From Rhytidiadelphus loreus (taxonomy: Eukaryota; Streptophyta; Bryopsida; Hypnales; Hylocomiaceae), in the NCBI GenBank assembly GCA_947034895.1, contig OX344764.1:54541348-54605347 (forward strand): DNA of 64,000 nucleotides. Reading direction: 5' to 3'. Positions 1 through 11,000 of the stretch are shown piece by piece. How positions within the stretch are numbered: the stretch's first letter is position 1; each line of letters begins with the position of its first letter. The position numbers and the translations under genes are program-made. The notes beneath the pieces were generated by a model, which did no database searches, had not been told where the DNA came from, and worked only from the letters and a program-made list of their open reading frames with translations.

Positions 1-1730
1 CCAACATGGTGCTGTGGATCTCGGAAATCTGGGCCGAAAAAGGAGAGGTCTAAAAGAGGTGGAAAAAAGAAACCTCCTTCAAGAACGGGCCAGACAACAC
101 CCATCTTCAGTCTTGAAGACATTGAAGAAGGGATAGAGGGTATGGCCCATTCCTGTTTCTTGTTTTTAGTATGTGTTACTTCTGGATGTCTTGGCAGGCC
201 TCCGTGAGTACTACTACCATGGTATGTGTGTTATTTACGTTGAATATGGATGAAGAAAATTCTGATCTCCTTTCGTGTGTCTGTAGGAATGGACGAGGAA
301 AAATCATCACTAATGTCCTTGAAGAACTTTGAGAAACGATTTGGCCAGTCCCCTATCTTTGTTGCCTCAACCCTTCTTGAAAATGGAGGGGTACCCCATG
401 CTGCAAATCCTGGTTCCCTCCTGAAGGAAGCCATTCACGTGATTAGTTGTGGATATGAAGACAAAACAGAATGGGGCAAAGAGGTTAGATTCGAAACACA
501 TGCTTCTCTAATTGATTTATTAATTTTCAATGATGCTTGTGTTCTGTAGCCTTCGTGTAGTAAAGTGACTTTTTTTTGTCTCACGGAGCCTCATTTCCTT
601 TTTGGTACAGATTGGATGGATTTACGGATCAGTGACGGAGGACATTCTTACAGGCTTCAAAATGCATTGCCGAGGATGGCGTTCGATATACTGCATGCCT
701 CTACGACCTGCATTTAAAGGATCTGCTCCTATTAATCTTTCTGATCGTCTGAATCAAGTATTGCGTTGGGCTCTTGGATCTGTCGAGATTTGTCTTAGTC
801 GACATTGCCCTATTTGGTATGGCTATGGTGGTGGAAAGGGTGGCGGATTAAAATGCCTAGAGAGGCTCGCATATATCAACACCACTGTCTACCCTCTCAC
901 ATCTTTGCCACTCCTCGCATACTGTGTTCTCCCAGCAGTATGCTTGCTGACCGGCAAATTTATCATCCCTACGGTACGTAACCTACTTAATAAGAATTCA
1001 TGGAAAATGAGATTCATCCCAATCCTATTATTCAACTTCTCACATGCACTATACCTACGTTTTATGTATCAGAACCGAATCTCCCATCTGAGATTTTTCC
1101 TAATTACCATGTCCTTTTCTTACTTGGAACTTGTTGAACTTTCTGCAGATAAGTAACCTTGCGAGTTTATGGTTCATTTCCCTGTTTATTTCCATTTTTG
1201 CCACGGGTATTCTTGAAATGAGGTGGTCCGGAGTGGGTATAGACGAATGGTGGCGAAATGAGCAGTTTTGGGTGATTGGAGGTGTATCGGCTCACTTGTT
1301 TGCCGTCTTCCAAGGTCTCTTGAAGGTGTTTGCAGGTATCGACACCAATTTCACCGTGACAGCCAAATCTTCGGAGGACGATGATTTTGGCGAGCTCTAC
1401 GTCTTCAAGTGGACTGCCCTGCTGATCCCCCCCACCACGCTGCTCATCATCAACCTCGTCGGTGTGGTGGCGGGTATGTCAGATGCCATCAACAACGGCT
1501 ATCAATCGTGGGGTCCTCTCTTCGGCAAGCTCTTCTTCGCATTCTGGGTGATAGTGCACTTGTATCCCTTCCTGAAAGGTTTGATGGGCAGGCAGAACCG
1601 CACGCCGACCATCGTTATTGTGTGGTCCATTCTGTTGGCCTCCATCTTCTCATTGCTCTGGGTTCGAATTGACCCCTTCTTGGCCAAAGTCACGGGACCG
1701 GATCTCCAACAGTGTGGGATTAATTGTTGA
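1..1730 (+). CDS. CesA: Cellulose synthase A catalytic subunit (CesA), C-terminal part
   Basis: Processive family-2 glycosyltransferase of the plasma-membrane cellulose synthase complex; it makes beta-1,4-glucan from UDP-glucose. Coding exons read 1-139, 287-483, 611-973 and 1149-1730, all with GT-AG borders and a continuous frame; the stop is TGA at 1728-1730. The 5' end lies outside the window. Visible motifs are a Lys/Arg-rich stretch and FSLEDIEEG in the first exon, the TED motif (635-643), the QVLRW motif (755-769), then the C-terminal transmembrane cluster with [12 protein letters not shown] and [11 protein letters not shown], ending in CGINC. The third exon has a GGGKGGG insert before [13 protein letters not shown], which I recall from moss CesAs rather than seed-plant ones. 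The gene looks intact and functional. A cellulose synthase-like D protein is less likely because of the CGINC tail. Confidence 0.96.
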
Positions 1731-4700
1731 CATTTTAATTCTTTTTGGAAAATTTGTTCATCACAGTTAAGGATTGAGTGCCAGCAGATCTAGGGGCTAA
1801 TATGCGGAGCGAATTGAATATTCCTAGAGCTCCACATCTGTATATTCGAGACTTGTGGCTTGCCATTCAGGGAGTTGAGGAGCCTGTCATTCTGATTCTG
1901 TATTTAATGTAAGACCCATTTTTGACCAGTTAAAGAGTGATTCCACTGAACAGGTAGAATCACATGGATGTGTTTTCTTTTCATTTTTGCGAGAACAGCT
2001 GCTTGACAGAGGACTGGGCTGCGTGATATAACGCACTACTTTGCTTGCTGTGATATTACTTGCGAGGTCAGATTACATCCGTTCCGGAAATGCCAAGCAG
2101 TTGTCGTCCCAGTACTTACTGGGATGGTTGAATTTCCGCCTTGTTGTTCGGTTTCAGAATCGTCATAGATGTCCCTCGAGTAACACGGTGATATTGGTAA
2201 CCGTATTGAATTCCCGAAATGTAATAATAAATGTGCTAAAAAATTCGAGAGGGGTAGAAGACTAAATGTTCAAGCAGTGGACTCGGATCATGGGACAATT
2301 ACGTGATGGTGGGAGAATGGGATGTCCATTTTAGGAATATAACTTCAATTTACTTTTTCATTTAAGTTGAAGAGCTTGACAATGGGAGAATATTCTGTTA
2401 TAGGCCATTTATCAAGGGAGGCGTTTAACCTTGGTTAATTCCCAAATTTTGCAAAGCTCCTCACTAGTGTAGAAGGCTAGTTTTGGGATTATCTTGTAGC
2501 TCTCCTGCAAATGATCAATCTATTGCTTGCAGAATTCACCGTTGAAATAGATTTTACTCTTGCTATAGCCCATGTAGGCAAAATTTCATGACAATTCATT
2601 GTTCCAATTAGGATATTATAGCGTTTGATCATGATTGAAGTTTTTAATTTTTTTGTTCAGTCATTTGCATTTTCAAGCATTATACAACAACTGAGTGGAT
2701 GCATGTTATTTAGAATTGAATACAGTATTCGAGCTTCACAATTTAGCCCAGTCGGCTCAGGGTTGTGCAAAGTTTCACGGCATAATTACTACTACTCTTT
2801 GAATCTCTGTTTTACAACAACTCCACTGTCACTGTCGAACTCTACATTAAAATTGAAATTGATAGCCCGAGCTGAACATTTTGAGTTCGTTTGCCTTGCC
2901 TTGAGGAGAATTGAAAGTAAAAAGTCTGAACAACATAGAATTGAATTGAATAAGAAAGTCTGCTCCAGGGTCTGTACCGACCAACTTACATCCTACTGTA
3001 CTAAATTAATTTTGTATTTCATGACCTCTCCTAGCTAATTTGAGGTCTCCAAGTCCAAATATTCATTGCATTGGACTTGTTTGGAATTCCCTATGATTGA
3101 TTTGGAGGTTTTGTAGTTTGTCCCTGCTAGTTTTTACCATTTTCTATGTTTCTTGGTGTTTTAATATCATTGTGAAGGGGATCTATAAAAAATTCCTATG
3201 CAAAAAAAATCGTAGATTTTCTTTGCAAAGATTTTCATAAATTCTCCCCAAATCCTCCTTGTGTAATCCATCTTATATTTCAATGTTGTTTCCACCTAAT
3301 ATTTGGTAGATTTTACAAGATACAGTTATCCCACATCAATTGTCAAGGGTATCATGAGGTTGGACACATAAGACTGTCACAAAAAATCTGAGGCCTCAAG
3401 AAGGTGTTTTAGAAATGTTAAAATGCCGACCATGGTGCAAGTACAGGGAAATACATTTTTTTACTTTTACTTTTTATTTTTTCAAATTTCCAATTTAATG
3501 TGATGTTATGTTGCACTAGAGTAGTGTCACATCGGATTCAAAATAAATTCAAAATAAAAATAAAAATTTAATCACTTTTTTCTTGTTTTTGTAGTGTTGT
3601 TTTTTAAATTGGTGACCCATTGTAGGCTCCAGATTTTTCTTAATGCTTGTAAGATGACAATCTCCAAGGCAATGAATTCTATTCACAAAAATCTAACATT
3701 TTTAGAGTTTTAATATTTTTGAAACCTATATTTTTTAATAATATATGGAAAGTGTAAAATGTTTAAACAAATGAAATCTATATATTATTGACATTTTGAA
3801 CTCTTGAAACCTAAAAAAGGGTCTAGATCAAAAATTCTGAAATGTACAAATCAATGACATTGGAAATTCAAAATCTACATATTAGTTAGATTTGAGCCTC
3901 CAAAATATAAGAATAATATTGATTATGTACCTTGAAATCTACTTTAAAGTTAAATGTTACATGCATAAATCTATATTCTAGAATATTGAATTTCATAAAT
4001 TGAGTTGATTTGGAGGTGAGGACATCTTCAAATAACACTGAAAAATGCACAAATTTCCCACTTAATAAAATTCCCCTATCTCGTCTCTCCCTGTGATAAC
4101 TACATTCCTTGTCTTTTGTTAAAATATTTAAGTAGAATGCCAACAAGGAATTCAAAAAATACTAGTATGTGTAAATGTAGTTAATATGAACTTCTAATAA
4201 CCTCTTTTTGATGAACAAGTGTATCATAATTGTAAAGTAACTACACCTAATTTCAACCACTTTCTAAAACCACCAACAAACTAGATTCTTGCCTAAAATG
4301 TACTTCCATTATTCATGAGAGTCAGTCTATGGTTGGTTGCCCTAAACCCTATTTTCAATACTTTGAATATTTATAGTTTATTCACATGGGGTCCCAAAAA
4401 ACACATTCTAAGAGAACCTAAAGAATCCCCTTTTGACTACCAACAAGACCCACTGCATAAGAAATTCAATATAATAATGGAAACCATGCCCTATTAGAGG
4501 AAATCTAGACCCTGCCGTAGGGCGCGCTTGGCTGCATGAAAATGTGCAATTACAGAAAAATAAAAAATTCCAAAAATAAAAAATCAACTAAAATTTTATT
4601 TTTGTTTGCAGCAAGTTACGAAGCAGGGCAAGAGCCTCTTCAATTCTATCCAAAGATGTCGTTGATTTCGGGCACATGATTGTCCTTGTTTGGACACTGG

Positions 4701-5029
4701 TTGTCTTCGATCCATTTCAGGAATGTTGGAATGTTTCGGCTATGCATGAGGGAGACTGTCACTCAGGATTTTGAATCCAGTGTGGGGCAATCTGATCGAC
4801 TAGCTAATCTCATGGCAGTCCTCAACGTAGTTGAAAATTTGTATTCGTGTAGTTCCATTGTAGAGAAGTGCGGGTAATCGATCATTGGGACCATTTACGG
4901 TAATGTGGATGGTGGCGGCTTGATCAGTCGGAGGTAGTTTTTGGGTAGAAATTCCTTCAAATTTAGCCTGGTTGCTTGGGAAATGGGAAATGCATTGATA
5001 CTATGAACATCTTCTTTTTTGGTGCACAG
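1731..5029. other. Gene-poor AT-rich stretch after CesA
   Basis: The first ~500 bases probably hold the CesA 3' UTR. Beyond that I see no convincing exon. From about 3180 to 4600 the sequence is very AT-rich, with A/T homopolymer runs. Around 3390-3640 it loosely resembles 19870-20110 (a GAGGCCT word, then a GTGTCACATCGG/GTGCCACATCA word, then A/T-rich tracts), which may be an old dispersed repeat. Short open frames here (for example 2625-3038 and 3886-4155) lack recognisable domains. Confidence 0.5.
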
Positions 5030-5140
5030 TTGAAAAAGTCGGCACAAGGAGACGAATTGAAATTACTGTTGCAGCGCCACATGCATGTTCCGAGAGATAC
5101 GATCGACGCAAAGTTGGGGCTCTTGGTGGAAGCCAATTAA
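5030..5140 (+). CDS. Possible orphan terminal exon, function unknown
   Basis: A pyrimidine-rich tract ending in GTGCACAG at 5029 is followed by 37 open codons closed by TAA at 5138-5140. The predicted peptide is charged and rich in Leu (begins LKKSAQGDELK, ends GLLVEAN), which looks like a C-terminal helix. No partner exons could be found upstream with confidence. It could be the last exon of a decayed gene or a chance frame. I do not recognise the family. Confidence 0.3.
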   Translation: MKKSAQGDELKLLLQRHMHVPRDTIDAKLGLLVEAN

Positions 5141-5512
5141 GCATATGGGTATGTACGTATCGGTATTTCTTCATCATGACGAAGCATGATTACTAAATTC
5201 TCGAAGGAAATTTCTCAGCCAACATTCAAAATCCTTGATAGTTTGAATCACCATTCGTGAATCACAGGGAGATTATTCTTTACATGTTTCTCTCACAGGA
5301 ATATCAGAAGTTCCCGCGGCCAGATGATTTGCACTTGGAACGAGGGAATTCGATGAACATCGGCAAATTAAAACAAGGAAAATAAATGGCACAATTAAAT
5401 TTTCTCGGTTGACAAGCACTGTAAACCGGGAACCCGAGATACTCTGCCGTCTGTGATCCAACTGACCAACGACCCAATTTCATACCACTTCTGATCGAAA
5501 CTGTTGATCGGC

Positions 5513-5518
5513 TATATA
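5513..5518 (+). promoter_or_regulatory. Candidate TATA box of lectin-TIR copy 1
   Basis: A TATATA hexamer lies 70 bases upstream of the ATG at 5588, a normal distance for a plant core promoter. It is followed by a short CTAT repeat. Only position and sequence support it. Confidence 0.35.
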
Positions 5519-5587
5519 TCTATCTATCTAGGCACAGATTGAGAGATTATACTACTTGAAGTGGGGCATCTTGCTTGTTAGCCACCG

Positions 5588-6961
5588 ATGGATTTGCAGC
5601 TGCGACTAATGAATTGGCGTCCCTCGGTATGTCTATTGCTGGTGCATTTTCTTCTCCTACCAAGCACTCTCGTTGAAGGCGAGAATTACACTAGTTTCAA
5701 TTACCCAAACTTCACTTCTACTGACATGCTCCTCTTCGACCGTGATGCGCAATTCATGCCAAGCACTTCCTCCGTTTGGCTCAATCCATACCACAATGGC
5801 TCCCTTGATGGAAAAAACTACAGTTGTGGCTCTCTTATCTATGCCAAAAGTATTCAAATGCGATCGAGTAAACCTAATTCGAAAGGCTTGCCAGCAGTGG
5901 ACTCGTTCAACACTTCCTTCACCTTCTCCATCACTGGCAGCACCTCCGCAGGGTTGGCATTCATGTTTGTCGTCAACAACCACACCTCTGGAGGTGCAGG
6001 TGCCGAACTGTGCCTTGTGAGTAAATTGCACCCTGATGTCAACAACGAAGTGTTGGCAGTGGAGTTTGACACATGGCAGAACCCGGAGTACAGTGATGCA
6101 AGTACCAACCATGTTGGTGTGAACACCAACAGCATGAATTCAATACCGTTTCATAACTTGTGCGGAGTAGGGATTAGCGGTTGTTCTTATTTCGTGACTG
6201 ACGAGGGCAGCCCTGATCAGGATTTCACTTCGTGGATAGACTATGACTCCACTACTCCAGAGCCTCGAGGTTTTCCTAACAAATGGGTCAACAATTGGCG
6301 GTGTCTCAAAGCCTGCCAATGCTATCATTCAAGTACCTCACCTTGACATGAGCAATGTGTTGAATGACCACATGTTTGTGGGGTTCAGTGGATCCGGAGC
6401 AATGTTCAAGGAGGTGAAGAAAATAAAATCCTGCAGCTTCGGAACTCGGCAATTTGACGATGAGGGCATGCCTAATTCTCTACCAGGGAATCGAAGGTCT
6501 CTGCGCAAGGGGAATTATTTTCCAGGTGATCTCACCCTGGAGCTTGAGCAGACTGAGGTCGTGGTTGTGGTCTGTGACCCAAAGAATTTTTCAACAAGGA
6601 CGTGGCCCATGAGAGAGTTGGTGACTTTCGTGGAGTCTGAGAAGAAGAATCCGGTTGTGAAATTATTGCCGCTGTTCTACAGAATGAGTCCTGGTGAAGC
6701 TCGTGAATGTCTGAAGGAAGGAATTTGGGAAGAAGAATGGACGCAGAGATGGCTACCAATGGCACTCATCCTAATCCAGTGGAGGACTGCAGAAATGCAG
6801 TGACAAGACTTTGCCAGTCACATGGGGTTGAGTACATAGCAAGAAATCGTGATTGTGATAAAGAGTACACAGAATTGATTTTGAAAGATGTAGGGATGAT
6901 TGTGCAGGATGAAATGTGGAAGAGAATGTTCTCTAGGTGGAGATTGCATCAGGTGCAATAG
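5588..6961 (+). pseudogene. Lectin-TIR receptor-like gene, copy 1 (broken)
   Basis: The first frame (5588-6346) starts with a signal peptide (hydrophobic core about residues 14-27) and then a legume-type (L-type) lectin domain. The metal-site strand AVEFDT is at residues 157-162 and NHVG at 174-177, with several N-glycosylation sequons. Near 6250-6265 the frame shifts by one. The lectin continues in the 6243 frame (KPANAIIQVPHLDMSNVL, then HMFVGFSGSG). At about 6487 this frame passes directly into the second half of a TIR domain (EVVVVVCDPKNFS, TWPMREL, LLPLFYRMSP). A further one-base loss near 6730 moves the TIR C-terminal helix region into the frame that ends at 6961. Compared with copy 2, about 220 bases encoding the membrane segment and the first half of TIR are missing. 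In ordinary plant lectin receptor kinases the cytoplasmic domain is a kinase; none is present here. As it stands the locus cannot encode the full protein. Confidence 0.82.
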
Positions 6962-8023
6962 CCATTCATAAGGTGTTCAAAGTATGCATAAGAAGAAGAT
7001 TTTCAAAGAGCTGAAAATAGGTGTACCTAAAATGTGAGCCAAGACTGTCATGAAGAGAGATAGTGCATTGTAGGGGTTGGTTTTAGAAAAGGGTCACAAT
7101 TAGGTGACCATTACCTCGGAACCATTGGTTGCCTTGCAAATTTGAAGACCAAGTTCCTCCAACATCATGGCCCTCTAAATGTGATTGTAAAACTTTTTTG
7201 AAAATTCATGATTTTCAATTGCCAATACTAAAGAAAATGATTGAAAAAGGTACCTACAACTATGCTGAATTGCTTATTTATGGGAGCCAACCTATACCTG
7301 ATCACCCTCCCATTCCTAACCTATAGATTGCTGTATTTCCAACCATAGACTATTGTAGTTCGCACAATTTGAGGAGCAATTCTGACACATTATGATTGGC
7401 TGCAAGGCTGCGAATATTGCAACCAGCCCTTGGTCAATTTTGCAATCAACCTATATCACCATTGTTAGTGGAAGAATTTGGCATTCAGAAAACCTACACT
7501 CCAAATAGTAATTATGTTTTTTTAATAAAATTCTGGAAAAATATGCAATCCTTCCAAATTCTATTTCTGTAAATGGGAAGAATTTGGCACTCAGAAAACC
7601 TACACTCCAAATATGCGTAATTGCTGAAGTGATCAGGTATGGGTCGGCTCCCCTAGACGGTTTTGGGTGTTTTCACCTCACACAACACTGCCGATTATAT
7701 TCTCAAACTAGTGCAGGAAAGCTCTACAGCTGGTTTCCATACATCATGCGTCTTACAATGAACAACTAATAAAGCCAGTCATTGTCAGGATCTATAATTA
7801 GATCTGCCGAGTCCAGTCGGTTTACATAGGCGCAGTGAAGCCAAAGCACATAATCTCAACTGTCTAAATCGTTGTTTCAGTTATAAAAAGAATAGACCTC
7901 CATGCTCGTAAATCAATGTGAAAGGAACATGTCTCTACGGTTCAGTGGCCACCACTCTACTCTATCAACACAGACATCTCGTAGAAGAAACTCAAAACGC
8001 TAATGAATACCGAAGAATATTTA
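6962..8023. other. Spacer between lectin-TIR copy 1 and TASH3
   Basis: This holds the 3' flank of the lectin-TIR copy and, at its right end, probably the TASH3 3' UTR. A short direct repeat sits at 7471-7613. No coding sequence was recognised. Confidence 0.5.
7471..7613. repeat. 37-bp direct repeat pair
   Basis: Positions 7471-7507 and 7577-7613 are identical except for one base (both begin GAAGAATTTGGCA and end ACTCCAAATA). They are separated by 69 bases of AT-rich sequence. This fits a local slippage duplication or the footprint of an excised insertion. Confidence 0.85.
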
Positions 8024-11000
8024 CTAAAAGGACACGTACAGAACTGGAACAAGACCCTGAGTCTTTCCGTCACGTCCGGGCCTTTTCTTCCTCACCTGCA
8101 GCAAGTCAAGATAGGATGTTATTGACAGTGCTTGTGCGATCAAAATAAACACCAAGAACAATCTGATAATCATATGACCAATATGGACTTCCAAAATAGC
8201 GTTCGCTGAGGAATTAGACCAAGTCGATGTGCACACTATTATAAGGTTCAGGAACAAACCGAAAACCACCCATCGACTTCGTATTCAATCTCTAGATCTT
8301 CTCCTGCGGTCAGATTGAGCTGCAACCACAAAGCCACAAAAAAATCCATGAACACGCAATTGGAAACCCAATGAACGTGTTTTTGCGTTTCAGATCACAT
8401 ACATATAAAAATACAGTATCTCCATCTAACCATATGAACACGTTAAAGACGTATACAAGCCACTACTCTCTACATGCAATGCCAGATACTTTCTTAGTAG
8501 GATTCATGATATGAACTGTGGCACCAAAAGAGGCACCAAAAAGAGAGAGAAAGAAGAAAACATACCTCCTCGTCGCCACCAGCAGTAAAATCATAGAGTG
8601 CTTTGCCGAATTGAGGCTCTTGACGATCGTCACTACCCGCATCAACACTCATTCGTGGAGAGTCTCGAGTAGTGCTATCTGAGTTCATTGAATCATTTCT
8701 TGCTGAAGTGCCAAACTTCCGTCCAGATGCCTGATCATAGATGTCAATAAATAGTTCACCGTCAGTGGGAGTACCAGGAATCCCTTGGCCTACGAGTCTA
8801 AGAAGAACGGAAGAATTCTTGAACTGGAAACCAAGATAAAGGGGAAGTGGTACACAGGGGAATTGTGGGGCGTGAAGTAAAAATCAAAACTACACTCATC
8901 GTCGAGTCGGGCTCGCTCAACCATCTTGTCAACTAGGGTGCACACAGATTCCAGAAGGCAGGATCAGTCTACCTTTGGTGAATCTAATTTTGCTGACATG
9001 TCTCTGAAACCAGAACCGACTGTGGAGGGGTGTTGATGGAATCTGTTATCACCCTCCTACAAAAGAAACAAAACACAATGATACTAAGTTGATTATCTGA
9101 GTAGCATCTCAATTCAAACACAGTTCCGGATTCAAAATTAAACCGAGCGAACCATAACTCAAGGATGCCTGCATTGTCTAAAAGAAATTGAGGCCAGAAG
9201 GCACTGCCCATTACTCAAAGAACAATCCACAATCGATCAAACCTAGGGAAGCATACGTCTCAATTGACATTCAAGACTTAAGAGGGTGGATGAAGCGTGT
9301 GTTAGTTGAAATAGGGAGAGTGTCAAAATAGCATACCCGACGTGAAGCCTGACCCCCAGTGAACAATCCTCCAGGGAAACGAGTGCTACCAGCCCTCGAA
9401 GATGCACCTGAATCTGGAGATGATGAACCAGATGACCCTCTTTCCTCATCCTGCAGGATTAAAAAATGCCATCATCAGCAAGAAGTGGCTACTAAGATCC
9501 ATAGAAAATTAACTCGATAACAGACATACGCAACTGCTAATCTGCATGGAAACATATACCAACACCGCAGCAACAAAACTCTCAGTAATGTCACAATTAC
9601 CGAGCTATCGGATCCATCCAAAAGCGTCTTAGCCCACATATCATCATAGGAAACAGAGGGCCGTGTTTCCTCTTCTTCTTCTGCGTCTTCCTCAGGAGCA
9701 TCAGTGCCTCCACCTTTCATGAAGGCATTTACCTGAGTGTACAATCCAAGTTAACGATTCAATACCATGACAGTTGGGAACTTCACCAGAAAACTAGGGG
9801 TTGATAAAAACACTATCAAACAGTGCCCAAGTGCTTCAAGATTACATGAGATACTCTCGGGAACGCTATGTGACCAGGATCCACCACCATTTCAGAACTT
9901 AAATACAACACAGGTCTGCCTTGATGTTGTCAAATCTAAATTCAATTATTATCTAGCAACCATCCGAGCCCCGAACAAACTAGCAGCAAAAGGTAATAAA
10001 CACAAGCTTACCCTCTCCACGCCAGGTTGATTGTTGCCCCACGCGGAGGTCACATTCTCCTCGTCGCCAGCATCCATATTCACAGGGGGGTATTCTACAC
10101 GGCTTCCTCTAGCACCATCAAGCAAATCTGATATTCCCGTAGCTACTGCTGGGTCACTGTAACCAGCATTTGCGTCGATCCGGTGCTCATTGCGATACAG
10201 ATTGATTAGCTTCGCGCTGCAATAAAATAAGCCATACAATACATTCATAAGAACAGAGCCGAAATGTCCACCTATTGCCATTCTCCCTTCCAGTAAAATT
10301 CCTCGCATCTGAAAATTCAGCAAGCCTAAAAAACAATTTCTTTACTAAGAATTTAAAAAAAAGATCGAAATTGCAAAGAGTTGCATGTGATGGTAAAGAT
10401 TTATCTACAAGCATGATGCACTTACAAATACTCGAAAAAGTAGATAAACCACCAACTATTAATACCCCTGATCAACACTTCCACCGCTCCCTTGGATATT
10501 ACAGATGACCAAAACTAAACCTCCAGTAAGGTTATTGAAGTACTCAAAGAAAGAGGAGCACAAGCTGATCGATTCATTACCTGGTAGGACCAAGGGGCAG
10601 ATACTTAGAGCGAGGAACGAAACAATACAGGGACACAAGATCCAGCAATCTTTCATGTGAATCATACAGTCTCTTCAAGTCATCGTCAGTCCATTCTTGT
10701 TTAGCGTTGTCATGTTGCCTCATGTCCCTGCATCAAAGTACAACAAGACCATGCTTTTGAATAACGAAGAATAGAAAGAACATAATGCACGGTGAGGGTA
10801 ATGCTTGAAATGTACTCATCAAATTAAAAAATTACTCTTGTTTCACGATGACACCAGAGTACAATTCATCTTCCCCTCGTGAACAGAAGAACGATAGAAA
10901 GCATGGGGTGCATACTTGACAAATTGATCTTGACCCTTGTACACCTCATCCAAAACTCTCAGCATTGGTGCAATGATGGAGCTGAGACCGGTCCCACTCG

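Noticed and set aside
1409..1672. Second open frame inside the last CesA exon
   Set aside because: Out-of-frame shadow of a strongly conserved CesA exon; its His/Arg-rich content follows from the overlapping gene.
3390..3640. Match between 3390-3640 and 19870-20110 as a defined transposon
   Set aside because: Similarity is limited to a few words between A/T tracts; no ends or target duplications could be fixed by eye.
5657..6135. Long minus-strand frames across the lectin domain
   Set aside because: They are antisense to a recognisable lectin sequence with metal-site residues in the plus frame.
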